Positions 45,074 through 54,795 of a stretch of DNA of 64,000 nucleotides are shown here, one piece after another. The stretch covers positions 1,099,478 through 1,163,477 of the forward strand of contig NZ_SSYB01000001.1 of assembly GCF_004917075.1 (NCBI RefSeq). The letters run 5' to 3'. Source of the stretch: Geomonas edaphica (GTDB taxonomy: Bacteria; Desulfobacterota; Desulfuromonadia; Geobacterales; Geobacteraceae). Made by a program: the position numbers and the translations under genes. Position 1 is the first letter of the stretch, and every line of letters starts with the position of its first letter. The notes below the pieces were generated by a model that saw only the letters and a program-made list of their open reading frames with translations, was not told the origin of the DNA and did no database searches.

Positions 45074-45376
45074 TTAGAAGTCGTCGTCCTCTTCGTAGTG
45101 TTTCTTGATATAGGCTTCTTTCCACTCCTTCTCGCGCGCAGCAAGGGTTTTCGCCTTATCAGGGTCAGTGACGGACAGTTCCCTGTGCCGCTTGTCGAAA
45201 GCTTTCTGAGCGTAGGTCTGGTAAGAGGTTGCTTTCCGCTGCTCAATACTCTCGTTGGTGATGGCCTTGGCGATTCTGTTGAGGTGCGCCTGACCTTTTG
45301 CTGTTGCCGCGAAATTTGCGTTAACGGTTTCGGTGAAGAGTTCCTCTACTTCGGTTACGGTCCAGTTCTTAGTCAT
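45074..45376 (-). CDS. Hypothetical small charged protein
   Basis: 100 residues, highly charged and helical, with an acidic end (KKHYEEDDDF). No family recognised. AAAGGAG precedes the ATG and a clean terminator follows, so expression as a single gene is likely. The 161-base gap to the next gene contains a run of G's and nothing else recognisable. Confidence 0.6.
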   Translation of the reverse strand: MTKNWTVTEVEELFTETVNANFAATAKGQAHLNRIAKAITNESIEQRKATSYQTYAQKAFDKRHRELSVTDPDKAKTLAAREKEWKEAYIKKHYEEDDDF

Positions 45377-45537
45377 TTCTTGTTCTCCTTTGTTGGTTTA
45401 GCCAGTATCAGTGGCTTGTGATGAAACCAACTTAGCAGGATCGTCCTGATCAAGAAATGTGAAGAACAAGCATCATTGTTTTTCACTATCCGACTGTATT
45501 GAGGGGGGGGGCAGATGTGAAAAAAAGGAGGTATAGG

Positions 45538-46332
45538 TCAGTACGGAAAGGTGCCGTGCTCTGCACTGGCGATTAACCTCTTTGCTTCATCTATATAGGT
45601 GGTCAGTTTGGCGCTGGCATTTGACATGTCACCACCAAGGTTGAAACCATACAAAGGCTTAAGGGGCGACGCATCCAAATCTCTTATGATATCCGTCTTT
45701 TTCTCCCCTTTGACATGGTGACGTATGTACGCCTCATGACATGCAAACCAATGCGTAAGTGTTTTGCTCCCCAACTCATCGTCACCAAAAATTTCGGCAT
45801 GGAATAAGAAGAATGGCCCTAAACCTTTACAGTCCTTGGCAAGCTCCGTTACAACCATTTTGTATAGGGCTTTGACCGCGATTTTTAGAGAATCACAATA
45901 CTCCTCCACATTCCTGATATTGACAGATAGCGGTTTAGCTAGATCTATGCTGTGTTTGAACTCAAACTTATCCGACTTTGACAATTCTTCGCAGATGGTT
46001 TGATATACGATCTCGTGATTTTTTATATACCTGCTGTAATCAAGTAATTTGTCTACATTAAAGCTATCACTTTGCATGTAGAACCTTTTTTGCCAAAGGA
46101 GCATTTCTTTTAATATTTGGTAGTTTACATCTATAGCTTTGGACTTCTTGGCTGCGCGACGAACCACAATTATAGCATTTATCAATTCATCTTCCGGAAT
46201 ATCTATTTCATCATAGCCTTCTGGCATTGCTTTAGCTAGTATGTGTTTAACCCTATCAGACATAGCTTCAACAATCTTCTTTGCATGACTATCTTCTCTT
46301 ATCTGATCAAATACATAGTTTATCATTTCCAT
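45538..46332 (-). CDS. Hypothetical protein
   Basis: 264 residues, soluble, predominantly helical (DQIREDSHAKKIVEAMSDRVKHILAKAMPEG..., LGPFFLFHAEIFGDDELGSK...). I do not recognise a family or motif. AT-rich like its neighbours; unclear ribosome site. Confidence 0.55.
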   Translation of the reverse strand: MEMINYVFDQIREDSHAKKIVEAMSDRVKHILAKAMPEGYDEIDIPEDELINAIIVVRRAAKKSKAIDVNYQILKEMLLWQKRFYMQSDSFNVDKLLDYSRYIKNHEIVYQTICEELSKSDKFEFKHSIDLAKPLSVNIRNVEEYCDSLKIAVKALYKMVVTELAKDCKGLGPFFLFHAEIFGDDELGSKTLTHWFACHEAYIRHHVKGEKKTDIIRDLDASPLKPLYGFNLGGDMSNASAKLTTYIDEAKRLIASAEHGTFPY

Positions 46333-47063
46333 ATAGAATTTCCCTTAGTTCAATCAAACACAATGGGATTGAGCATCCCTTGCTTATGCCATAGTCATCT
46401 TATATATCAGCCACTTGCACCTGCCAAGCATCAACTGTTGCATCTATTGCGGCAAATCGTCCAACGTCTATCACAACTAACCTCTTGAAACAACATATGA
46501 TTGAGATGTTTATTGGCTCGGACCGAAGGAGATCTGTTTGCGGAGCAAATTGATCGACAGAGGCCGAAGAGGTTCTTCACCTTCCACCTCCAAATTAGCC
46601 TTCTAGCAGGACTTCTCTTGCCAGGGGATACCCATCACACCTTGACACTAAGACTCCTTATATTCTAGGAGAATGGACCCCGGGGTAGGGGATCTTGCCA
46701 TTTCGGACTTCACATCTCAATCACTCTACTCACCGTATATATATAAAATGAAATCTTTGCGAGATTTTGCTTTTCTTACTGTCTGCCTTTCTGCCTGAAG
46801 CATCTACCAGACCAAGCCATCTGCCCCCTGTTTGTTGCTTCTCCGCTAGCGTGAGCTAACGACCGTGAGGAAGGAGAATACATTGCTGTGGTACTATCCT
46901 CTGCTCACCCTCATGTCACAAAAATACTTTCCCCGCCACTGCTCAAATATTGAACATGCAGATAGACCAATGCATATACGATATCTGAGAGTTAACTGTC
47001 ATACCCTCGACCGTACACGTTCCATTAACATATTTAGATCAGAATGTGATTTGGGTACAGTCC
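46333..47063. other. 730-base gap without a recognisable gene
   Basis: Only short frames; AT-rich around 46740-46770 with a small hairpin (AAATCTTTGCGAGATTT). No RNA gene, repeat or promoter stood out. It may hold element decay or the integrase-side regulatory sequence. Confidence 0.5.
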
Positions 47064-48365
47064 CTAAGGGTCGAATCTTTTGATCTCAATGCCATAGTCC
47101 AAGTGTTTCAGGGCCTCCAAGAGAACCTTGGGCTGATACCGCTTACCATACCGGCTCATGGTCATAGCATGATTCCCATGGCTATGCCCTACCAACTCGG
47201 CAATTAATGAATCCTGAACACCAGCCTGCTTCAGGGTATCTGTCACTAGATGTCGGAACGAATGAAAAACCTTCTTAGGGTCATGGGTGACATGCTTGCG
47301 ATTAAACCTCTGATACCAATTGCCAAACCCGTTACTGTAGCCGTGTACATCCATCCAGGTCAGATTCGACCATAACCTAGGAGCCGCTGTCTTCCTTATC
47401 TTTTCACAGTATTCGATGAGTCCTAGATCCACCAGTACTGGGTGTACTGGGACCATCCTCTCACTAGCTGCATTCTTTAGTCTCTTATCCTTCGCCCCAT
47501 TAACGCTAAAGCACCATATACCCTCAACCTCTAGGATATCCTCAACGTACAACTGGCAGATCTCATTTAGGCGCATACCCGAGAAACACCCTATCAATGG
47601 TATCCAATATCGTTCAGGTGAGGTCTGTTTACATGGCAGGTTATTTACGATTGACGTTATGTCTTCGACACTGTAAATGCTTCGCTCTTCATCCACCCTT
47701 CTCTTCTCAGACAGCTTCAAACCGGCTGCATAGTTTGCTGTAACAATCCCAATATCAAGGCAATACCGGAGCACCCCCCCTATTCCTCCTACGTGCTTAT
47801 TAACTGACTTTGTGCTCATTGGGACCATATCAGTCCTGTCCAGCAACTGTTTTATGGTCTGGTCTGGATACCTCTTGTGGAGGTTCGGTGGCAGTCTCAT
47901 CAACGTAGCTCGTAGATGGAGCACTGTTTCTCTTGTTATTTCAGTTACATCAATGTCTCCAAGCAACTCCAGCAAGAGCCCGAAGACTCCACCCATCTCC
48001 ATCTTGGTCTTAGGTGTCCATTGTGGTTGCTTGAACTCCATGTATTGCTTAATCATTTTGGATAGAGAGTGCCTTGCGGGGATGCCAACTTGTACCTTGC
48101 TCGACGTAGTCGCCACCGAAGGAACGATCTCGGATAACAGCTTTGCGACCATATAATCATCTAGCACACCTGACCGCAGAAGAGTGAATATCCGCATGGT
48201 CTGATACTCCATGGTAGCGAGTTGTGCTCTTGCAATGCTGAGATCGGTGGTCTTAAGTGACTTCTTAATGAAGGTGGAAGGAAAGTGCTGCTGAAGGTCA
48301 ATGGGTACTTTTATCTTGTAGTAGAAGTGACCGTTACGGGATATTAGATGGGTTGGATATGACAA
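47064..48365 (-). CDS. Tyrosine recombinase / integrase (long type)
   Basis: 433 residues. DUF6538-like N-terminus (MSYPTHLISRNGHFYYKIKVPIDLQQHF), core-binding domain, and catalytic motifs CFSGMRLNEICQL (Arg), VFHSFRHLVTDTLKQAGV (His-x2-Arg), LVGHSHGNHAMTMSRYGKRY (His and nucleophile Tyr). The start is a TTG at 48365, with AGGAGG nine bases upstream. It lies 86 bases from attR, the classic position for the integrase that acted on this tRNA. Confidence 0.93.
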   Translation of the reverse strand: MSYPTHLISRNGHFYYKIKVPIDLQQHFPSTFIKKSLKTTDLSIARAQLATMEYQTMRIFTLLRSGVLDDYMVAKLLSEIVPSVATTSSKVQVGIPARHSLSKMIKQYMEFKQPQWTPKTKMEMGGVFGLLLELLGDIDVTEITRETVLHLRATLMRLPPNLHKRYPDQTIKQLLDRTDMVPMSTKSVNKHVGGIGGVLRYCLDIGIVTANYAAGLKLSEKRRVDEERSIYSVEDITSIVNNLPCKQTSPERYWIPLIGCFSGMRLNEICQLYVEDILEVEGIWCFSVNGAKDKRLKNAASERMVPVHPVLVDLGLIEYCEKIRKTAAPRLWSNLTWMDVHGYSNGFGNWYQRFNRKHVTHDPKKVFHSFRHLVTDTLKQAGVQDSLIAELVGHSHGNHAMTMSRYGKRYQPKVLLEALKHLDYGIEIKRFDP

Positions 48366-48450
48366 GACCTCTTACCTCCTTAGTATACCCACTTGTATAC
48401 CCAGAGCTAAAAGGTCTTGGTTTTTCTCTAGCAAATCTAGCTAGTTATAG

Positions 48451-48495
48451 TATTGGCTGGGGCGCCAGGGATCGAACCTGGGAATGACGGGATCA
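48451..48495. repeat. attR: 45-bp direct repeat within tRNA-Gln
   Basis: Identical to 29078-29122; together with the rest of the gene to 48528 it keeps tRNA-Gln intact. Just inside lie two copies of GTATACCCA (near 48384 and 48395), candidate arm-type sites. Confidence 0.95.
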
Positions 48496-48528
48496 AAACC
48501 CGTTGCCTTACCGCTTGGCGACGCCCCA
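48454..48528 (-). tRNA. tRNA-Gln (anticodon TTG)
   Basis: Acceptor TGGGGCG/CGCCCCA, D arm, anticodon stem ACGGG/CCCGT with loop TTTTGAT (TTG), T arm CAGG-TTCGATC-CCTG, discriminator G and encoded CCA. It is the target of the 19.4-kb element; only the 3' part is duplicated at attL. Confidence 0.97.
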
Positions 48529-48545
48529 ATATTCACTTTTGATGG

Positions 48546-49388
48546 CTACAGCGTCTTCACCGCTACGGCGAACCACCCCTGCGCCGCGGCTATCTCCGTC
48601 GCGGCCTTCTGGGCGACCGCTTCGTCGTCGAAGATCCCGAAGACGGTGGCGCCGCTCCCCGACATGAGGGAACCGGCCGCGCCGGCTTCCAGCAGCATCG
48701 CCTTCAATTCGTTCAGAAGCGGATGCTTACCGCAGGTGACCGGCTCCAGGTCGTTGGAAAGAAGCTCGGCAACTTCTGCGGCGCTGCTGTATGAACCGCG
48801 GATTATAAAGTCGGCCTGTTTAGTTGTCAACCTCAAATTTTGATACACCCAGGCGGTCGGGACGTGGATTCCCGGATTCACCAGCACAACCCAGAGAGCG
48901 GGGATGGACTCGATCGCGGTCAGCTTTTCCCCGATCCCTTCGGCGAGCGCCGTTTTCTTGAAGATGAAAAAGGGGACATCGGCGCCAAGCTTCACGCCGA
49001 TCTCCATCAGGCGCTCGTCGGAAAGCTTCAGGTCGAGCAGATCGTTCACACCCATGAGCACGGTGGCGGCATCGCTGCTCCCCCCTCCCAGTCCGGCTGC
49101 AACGGGGATCCTCTTGTTGATGGCGATGTCGATCCCGACGCCCTTCCCGGAGAGCTGCAAAAGCGCATCGGCCGCGCGCCAGGCGATGTTGCCCGGGCCG
49201 TCAGGAACCCCTTTCTTGCCGCAGGTGACGCGTATCCCCGGCACATCGTTCAGGGAGATGATGACCTCGTCACACAGGTCGACCCGTTGCATAACCATGC
49301 GCAGGTCGTGGTATCCGTCCGGCCGCTTGCCCAGCACGTCCAGCCGGTAGTTCACCTTGGCGGGCGCCAGCAGGTGCAGTTTTCCCAC
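48546..49388 (-). CDS. ispE: 4-diphosphocytidyl-2-C-methyl-D-erythritol kinase
   Basis: GHMP kinase of the MEP isoprenoid pathway. 280 residues with [22 protein letters not shown], the ATP loop [17 protein letters not shown] and [12 protein letters not shown]. The start is a GTG at 49388 with AAAGGAG upstream. Directly upstream of tRNA-Gln on the same strand. Confidence 0.96.
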   Translation of the reverse strand: MGKLHLLAPAKVNYRLDVLGKRPDGYHDLRMVMQRVDLCDEVIISLNDVPGIRVTCGKKGVPDGPGNIAWRAADALLQLSGKGVGIDIAINKRIPVAAGLGGGSSDAATVLMGVNDLLDLKLSDERLMEIGVKLGADVPFFIFKKTALAEGIGEKLTAIESIPALWVVLVNPGIHVPTAWVYQNLRLTTKQADFIIRGSYSSAAEVAELLSNDLEPVTCGKHPLLNELKAMLLEAGAAGSLMSGSGATVFGIFDDEAVAQKAATEIAAAQGWFAVAVKTL

Positions 49389-49421
49389 TGAAATACTCCT
49401 TTACCCTTTGCGGGTTTGTCT

Positions 49422-50618
49422 TTAGTGGTCCTTCATGATCTCGCTCAGCACGCAGGTCGCGTAGGCGCCGCGCGGCAGCGAGAAGTCGAACAGCAGGTCT
49501 TTTCCTTCCTCACGTACCGAAGCCGAGGAGAGCGGTACCCGGAGTGGGCGACGCTCGCCTTCCATGCGCAGACCGCCGGAGAGGTTGAAGCTCTCCGGGG
49601 TGAGGCCCTCGGCCGCGAGGATCCGGGCTTCGAGGCCCCCCTGGAGTCCCTGCGCCTCCATCATGGTGCACCCGAACATGGGGCCGGTTGGGGAGATCTC
49701 GAAAGAGAGAGCGCGCGGCGCCTCGACAGCGGCATCCTGAACGAGGAAGCAGGCGCCGTTTTCGTGCTTGAAGGCGACGTCCCCCACCTCGACCCGGTCG
49801 AAGGTCTCGAGCCGCTGTACCAAAACTGCGTCGAACAGCGAAGACTGGAAGGCGGAGAGGTACAGACGCTTCATGCGCGGCTGCACCGCATGGAAAGCCC
49901 GTTCAAAGGCGTCCGGGCGCTGCAGCAGACGTGAGAGGAGCTCCCGCTCAACGCGGAAGTGGCCGGGATAGAGCGCGAGGCTCCCGGCCAGGTCGCCGGC
50001 ACGGTAGGCGCTTATCGCCTCGCGCCAACGCTCGTCGCTCACCTGTTCAGGGTCCCCGATCAGGATGTCGATGGCAGCCTTGAAATCTCGGCGCAGCATG
50101 GCGGCGCCGATGTCATGGGTGTTTCCCTGCACGCCGTAGCGTTGTGCGCCGAAACGGTTGGGAACCCCGCGCCCGACAAGCACCTTCAAAGCGGCCTCGG
50201 CGTTTGCCAGCGCCCCCGGCGCCACGTCGCGTACCCTTATTTCGAACCGGTTCCCCTTCAGGTGCCCAAGGCGCAGTTTGTTGCCATGTTTCACCGCAGC
50301 GAGCACCCTGATGCCGGGGATCTCGAGGGCGAGAACCTTCTCAGGGGCGACGCGCGGGATGGAGATGGTCTGCCTGGTTATGCCTACGGCGTCCTTCATG
50401 CCGGCGTAGCCGATGTCGCGTTCCTGTACGCCGAGGGCCTTGGAGAGGCGGCGCACGGCCTCTAGGGTGGTAATGCCACGCTTTTCAACGGTGGCGAAGC
50501 AGTGTTCCCCCTGCCCGCTCGGCTGATAAGCCGGGACCTCCTCGACGATGAAGTCTTCCGGGCTGTTCTTAATTATGCCGCCCGTTCCCGGCACCTCTGC
50601 GGTCAGATATCTCTGCAC
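49422..50618 (-). CDS. truD: tRNA pseudouridine(13) synthase TruD
   Basis: 398 residues from a GTG at 50618. Key motifs: SPEDFIVEEVPAY, GYAGMKDAVGITRQ with the catalytic Asp, GNRFEIRVR and a RFGAQRYG block; the TRUD insertion domain follows. GGAGGGG directly precedes this GTG, whereas the in-frame extension to 50780 (54 residues) is unconserved-looking and Arg-rich, so I rejected it. In an operon with ispE. Confidence 0.93.
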   Translation of the reverse strand: MQRYLTAEVPGTGGIIKNSPEDFIVEEVPAYQPSGQGEHCFATVEKRGITTLEAVRRLSKALGVQERDIGYAGMKDAVGITRQTISIPRVAPEKVLALEIPGIRVLAAVKHGNKLRLGHLKGNRFEIRVRDVAPGALANAEAALKVLVGRGVPNRFGAQRYGVQGNTHDIGAAMLRRDFKAAIDILIGDPEQVSDERWREAISAYRAGDLAGSLALYPGHFRVERELLSRLLQRPDAFERAFHAVQPRMKRLYLSAFQSSLFDAVLVQRLETFDRVEVGDVAFKHENGACFLVQDAAVEAPRALSFEISPTGPMFGCTMMEAQGLQGGLEARILAAEGLTPESFNLSGGLRMEGERRPLRVPLSSASVREEGKDLLFDFSLPRGAYATCVLSEIMKDH

Positions 50619-50874
50619 TACCCCTCCGTCATCTGTTTTCTCAACCGCAGCATCATACCCAGTAGAGATACCTGTTTCAACTGCTTTCGTCGCACTCGGT
50701 TCGTGAAGCGAGCGCCGGCGCCTCCAAGGTGCGACTTTATCGAGAATAACTACCAGGCTGCGACGGAAGCAATAAACCACACCCGGATGTCGGTAAAAAG
50801 GTCGAGCAAACGTTTTACCCGCTGATATACTTGTGGCGCATATCTCTTATATCTCATTCAAAGGGGAATGAAGC

Positions 50875-53835
50875 ATGAGCAATAAGGCCAATGCCAGAAC
50901 GATCAGGGCCAATGAGCTTATTGAGAACCGCAAATGGCTCAAAGAGCAGATCACACCGTTCTTCTTCAACTCGATGCAGGACGAGCCTGAGGCGCTGGAG
51001 CTCCTTGAGCGTGAGCTCCGTTCCCTGAAAACCAACCGGCGCCTGATCATGGCCGACCGTGACAAGAGCCTGATTCTTGCCCGGGTCAACGAGCCGGGGT
51101 CGCTCTACGACTCGCTGCGTCATTTCCAGGACCGGGAGATCTCCTATGCCATGATCACCCACTCCGACGGCCCGATGCCGGAGATGACGCAGGCGCTCGA
51201 GATCCAGCGTTTCGAGTTCGACCGCAAGACGAACGACGACATCAAGGCGTGGCGAGAGGTGCAGCTTTCCACGTCCCTCACCCGCAAGGTGGCGGCACAA
51301 CTGCGCCGCAGCTATCCCGAGTTCGACATGAAGGAGTTCGACCGGCTCCTGAAGATACTCTGGCTCAACAACGAGAACTACGTGAGGATATCTTCTCCCC
51401 TGCGCGTGGCCCAGGTCCTGCAATTACAGCAAAAGGCGACCAGAAGCGGCGGCCTGTACCTGTACGTCGAGTCGACCCCGGACGTGAAGATATCGCGGGT
51501 GCACTTCGCGGTAGCGAACCCGCCCCAGAAGGAATTCCTCCTGCAGCTCATGGAGGTCTTCAACCGGCTCGATCTTGGCGTGAACCGCGCCTACTGCCTC
51601 ACCATATCGAACGGCGTCCACCCCTATTTCCTGGGAACCTTCCTCGTGAACCGGCGCTCCGGAGAGACCCTGGAGCCGGGATCGGAGCTTTTTCGCAAGC
51701 TGCAGCAGGAGCTTTACAACACCCAGATTGTCTCGACGAAGAGCTACACCTACCGCGAGTTCGTGACCGCGGGGGTCATGACCGGCGAGGAAGCCTCCCT
51801 CGTCAACGCCTTCATCGCCTTCTGCCACACGAACCTCGCCCACAACCAGCCGGACCGTTTCGGCCTGGACGACGTGCAGAGCGCCTTCCATGCGCACCCG
51901 GAGATGTCGCTGCAAATGGTGAAGCTCTTCAAGGCCCGTTTCGACCCGGCCATCACCGAGAGCAGCCCGATCTACGGCTCCACGCTCCAGGAGACACTGC
52001 AGGCGGTGAACGATTACAACACCGGGCATCGCTACCTGGACGAGGTGCGGCGCACCATCTATCGCTGCTGCCTCATCTTCATCACCCACACGCTGAAGAC
52101 CAACTTCTTCGTCCTCGAGAAGCAGGCGATCGCCTTCCGCCTCTCCCCCACCTACCTGAACGAGCTCGGGGCGGCCTTCACCGGCGACCTGCCGCAGGCG
52201 ACCCCATTCCGGGTCACCTTCTTCTTCAGCCGCTACGGCTTCGGTTACCACATAGGCTTTTCCGACATCGCCCGCGGCGGCTGGCGCACGGTGATTGCGA
52301 GAAACGGCGACGATTTCATCACCAACGCGAACACCATCTTCCGTGAGAACTTCGTCCTCGCGCACACCCAGCATCTTAAAAACAAGGACATCTACGAGGG
52401 GGGATCGAAACTCGTCCTCATCCTCGACGCCTCCGACCTCCAGAGGGGAAGCGAGCGCCAGATGGAGACGTGGCGCCTTTACAAGCTGCAGCACGGCGTG
52501 ACCCACGCCTTCCTGGATATCTTCGTAACCGACAACGGGATCGCCCGCTCCCCTGCGGTGGTCGACTATTACCGCGAGGACGAGCCGATCGAACTGGGCC
52601 CGGACGAGAACATGCACGACTCCATGATCGAGAACATCGCCCGCCTCTCCAAGCGGCGCGGCTACATCCTCGGCATCGGCATCATGTCGAGCAAGGAGGT
52701 CGGGATAAACCACAAGGAGTACGGCGTAACCTCAACCGGCGTGGTGAAGTTCGCCGAGATCACCATGGCGGAGCTCGGCATCGACATCTACCGCGACCGT
52801 TTCAGCGTGAAGTTCACCGGAGGCCCGAACGGCGACGTGGCGGGTAACGCCATGCGCATCATGCTGGAGCGCACCCCCAACGTGGCAATTAAGCTCATCC
52901 TGGACGGCACCGCCGCCCTGTGCGATCCCGAAGGCGCGGACCGGCGCGAGCTCTCCCGCATCGTATTGAAGCAGGACCTGGACGCCTTCGATCCGCAGGC
53001 ACTGCACCCGGGCGGCTTCCTGCTCTACCGAAGCGGCAGCCGGCGCGAAGGGTTGCGCGAACTCTACCGCAAGGTTTCGCAGACAAACGACGGGGTGCGC
53101 GAGGAGTGGATCTCCACCGACGAGTTCTCGAGGGTGTACGCAAGCCTCCCCTTCACCGTGAAGACCGACCTCTTCATCCCGGCGGGGGGACGTCCCGAAA
53201 CCATCGACAAGGACAACTGGCAGAACTACTTCCTGCCGAGCGGCGCCCCGTCAGCCGGAGCCATCGTCGAGGGAGCCAACTCGTTCATCACCCCTGAGGC
53301 GCGCGTGCAGCTGCAGAAGAAAGGTGTCATCATCATGCGCGACGCCTCCGCCAACAAGTGCGGGGTGATCTCGTCCTCCTACGAGATTATCGCTAACCTG
53401 CTTTTGAGCGAGGCCGAGTTCCTGGCACACAAGGAGCGTTACGTGCAGGACGTCCTGGAGATCCTCGAGCAGCGGGCGGCGGACGAGGCGAAGCTGATCC
53501 TCAAGCGACACCGCGAGCAGCCCGGGCTTTTGTGCACCGAGATCTCCGACGCGCTAAGCGGCGAGATAAACGAGCATTACGCCACCATCTACCGTTTCTT
53601 CCAGAAGCGTCCGCAGCTTTGCATGCAGCCCATCTACAAAAAGGCGATCCTCTCCCACCTCCCCAGGATGCTCCGCGAGGAACCCAGGTACGCGAAGAGG
53701 ATCTCGCGCCTGCCGCAGAAGTACCTTTTCGCCATCTTAGCCGCCGAGATCGGCTCGTCGCTTGTCTACCACGGCGACCGCGAGGCGGATTTCGAAGCAA
53801 CGCTAAAGGTGCATCTGGCGCGGATGGTCGGGTAG
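50875..53835 (+). CDS. Large NAD-type glutamate dehydrogenase
   Basis: 986-residue protein. The C-terminal half has the Glu/Leu/Phe/Val-dehydrogenase core (GYHIGFSDIARGGWRT, FTGGPNGDVAGNAMRI, IVEGANSFITPEARV), preceded by a long regulatory-type N-terminal region (about 400 residues). This matches the large NAD-GDH class rather than the 450-residue hexameric GDH. Predicted to deaminate glutamate to 2-oxoglutarate. Good ribosome site GGGGAATGAAGC. Single gene with a strong terminator. Confidence 0.85.
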   Translation: MSNKANARTIRANELIENRKWLKEQITPFFFNSMQDEPEALELLERELRSLKTNRRLIMADRDKSLILARVNEPGSLYDSLRHFQDREISYAMITHSDGPMPEMTQALEIQRFEFDRKTNDDIKAWREVQLSTSLTRKVAAQLRRSYPEFDMKEFDRLLKILWLNNENYVRISSPLRVAQVLQLQQKATRSGGLYLYVESTPDVKISRVHFAVANPPQKEFLLQLMEVFNRLDLGVNRAYCLTISNGVHPYFLGTFLVNRRSGETLEPGSELFRKLQQELYNTQIVSTKSYTYREFVTAGVMTGEEASLVNAFIAFCHTNLAHNQPDRFGLDDVQSAFHAHPEMSLQMVKLFKARFDPAITESSPIYGSTLQETLQAVNDYNTGHRYLDEVRRTIYRCCLIFITHTLKTNFFVLEKQAIAFRLSPTYLNELGAAFTGDLPQATPFRVTFFFSRYGFGYHIGFSDIARGGWRTVIARNGDDFITNANTIFRENFVLAHTQHLKNKDIYEGGSKLVLILDASDLQRGSERQMETWRLYKLQHGVTHAFLDIFVTDNGIARSPAVVDYYREDEPIELGPDENMHDSMIENIARLSKRRGYILGIGIMSSKEVGINHKEYGVTSTGVVKFAEITMAELGIDIYRDRFSVKFTGGPNGDVAGNAMRIMLERTPNVAIKLILDGTAALCDPEGADRRELSRIVLKQDLDAFDPQALHPGGFLLYRSGSRREGLRELYRKVSQTNDGVREEWISTDEFSRVYASLPFTVKTDLFIPAGGRPETIDKDNWQNYFLPSGAPSAGAIVEGANSFITPEARVQLQKKGVIIMRDASANKCGVISSSYEIIANLLLSEAEFLAHKERYVQDVLEILEQRAADEAKLILKRHREQPGLLCTEISDALSGEINEHYATIYRFFQKRPQLCMQPIYKKAILSHLPRMLREEPRYAKRISRLPQKYLFAILAAEIGSSLVYHGDREADFEATLKVHLARMVG

Positions 53836-53858
53836 GAGCCTTAAATGTATTAAATACG

Positions 53859-53893
53859 AAGAGGGGGACCCTGTTGCAGGGTCCCCCTCTTTG
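53859..53893. terminator. Bidirectional terminator between GDH and trmB
   Basis: GAGGGGGACCCT-GTTGC-AGGGTCCCCCTC flanked by A- and T-rich sequence serves both convergent genes. Confidence 0.9.
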
Positions 53894-53910
53894 TTTTCCG
53901 AGCAGGCGTA

Positions 53911-54534
53911 CTATTTGACCTTGTAGTGCATGAAGTAGATCTGCTTCCCCTCGGCCATGAACTTACGCATGTACTTGGAGAGGTGGTACTCGGGGAATTC
54001 ATGACGGTAGAGATCGGGGGCGAACTGGTTCTCAAGCGCGGCGATCTCCGGGAGCGCGTTGGCGACGTCGATGCCGTAATCGTCGAAGTCGGTGGCGAAG
54101 TAGAAGTCGGCTCCCGACACCATGTAGTCGAGCAGGAATTCGATGAACTCGCGGTTCACCAGGCGCCGCTTGCGATGACGCTTCTTGGGCCAGGGATCGG
54201 GGCAGTTGATGTAGATGGCGGAGAGACTCCCCTTGGGGATGCGCTCGGTGACGAAGGCGCGGGCCTCGTCGCGCACCACGCGCACGTTGGTTATGCCGTG
54301 CCGGTCCATGCGGCGGCAGGTCTTGTCACACCCCTTGTTGTAGAAATCGATGGCAATGAAGTTGGTGTCGGGCTTATCCAGCGCGGTCTTCAGCATGAAG
54401 TCCCCCACGCCGCAGCCGATTTCCAGGGCCAGCTTGTTGTCGTTGCCGAAGATGCCCGGCCAGTCGGGCGGGTTCGGGAGATCTTCGAGTTTCAGGTAGT
54501 TGGGGGAGTCGATGTGGATGAAGGATTGCGTCAT
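53911..54534 (-). CDS. trmB: tRNA (guanine-N7)-methyltransferase
   Basis: 207 residues. SAM motif [10 protein letters not shown], and the TrmB signature [22 protein letters not shown]. Forms m7G46 in tRNA. Start at 54534 with AGAGGTA upstream; the extension to 54618 is translated heptad repeat and was rejected. Confidence 0.95.
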   Translation of the reverse strand: MTQSFIHIDSPNYLKLEDLPNPPDWPGIFGNDNKLALEIGCGVGDFMLKTALDKPDTNFIAIDFYNKGCDKTCRRMDRHGITNVRVVRDEARAFVTERIPKGSLSAIYINCPDPWPKKRHRKRRLVNREFIEFLLDYMVSGADFYFATDFDDYGIDVANALPEIAALENQFAPDLYRHEFPEYHLSKYMRKFMAEGKQIYFMHYKVK

Positions 54535-54582
54535 CGGTACCTCTTGCGTATTTTGTCGCCGGGAACATAGCACAAAAAGCGC

Positions 54583-54616
54583 TGTCACGCAAAGACGCAA
54601 AGGTGCAAAGACAACC
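54583..54616. repeat. CGCAAAG heptad repeat, second locus
   Basis: Three to four tandem heptads (CACGCAAAGACGCAAAGG and onwards) upstream of trmB; the same type as the repeat at 12737-12946. Confidence 0.75.
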
Positions 54617-54727
54617 ATAGGGAAAGGCCGGCATGTTTTTTCCTACCTCGCGTGGCACACAATCAGGTTAGGCTCAGCGTCCCGCTGCAAGCCAAACCCG
54701 GTCTCTCACAGTTTTCCGACGCTTTCC

Positions 54728-54756
54728 TTGCCATTTTTTCCATGGCATGTTAATTA
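54728..54756 (+). promoter_or_regulatory. Promoter of the RNA helicase gene
   Basis: TTGCCA (54728-54733), a 17-base spacer and TAATTA (54751-54756). Confidence 0.55.
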
Positions 54757-54795
54757 TATGCGGTTGAAATAAGGCAAAAAAAGGAAAACAACAGC

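Larger units (their letters stand above)
29078..48495. mobile_element. Integrative element in tRNA-Gln, 19.4 kb
   Basis: Bounded by a perfect 45-bp direct repeat identical to the 3' part of tRNA-Gln(TTG) plus flank. It holds two tyrosine recombinases, an excisionase-like protein, a prim-pol/helicase, RadC, ArdC, XRE and ParB-remnant genes, defence-like cargo, and no recognisable capsid, tail, portal, terminase or conjugation genes. Its base composition is visibly more AT-rich than both flanks, most of all at 37.5-40.2 kb. Related genomes are expected to have prs, tRNA-Gln and ispE close together (inference). Confidence 0.93.

Noticed and set aside
46865-47083. 72-residue plus-strand frame
   Set aside because: No ribosome site, no family pattern, overlaps the end of the integrase gene.
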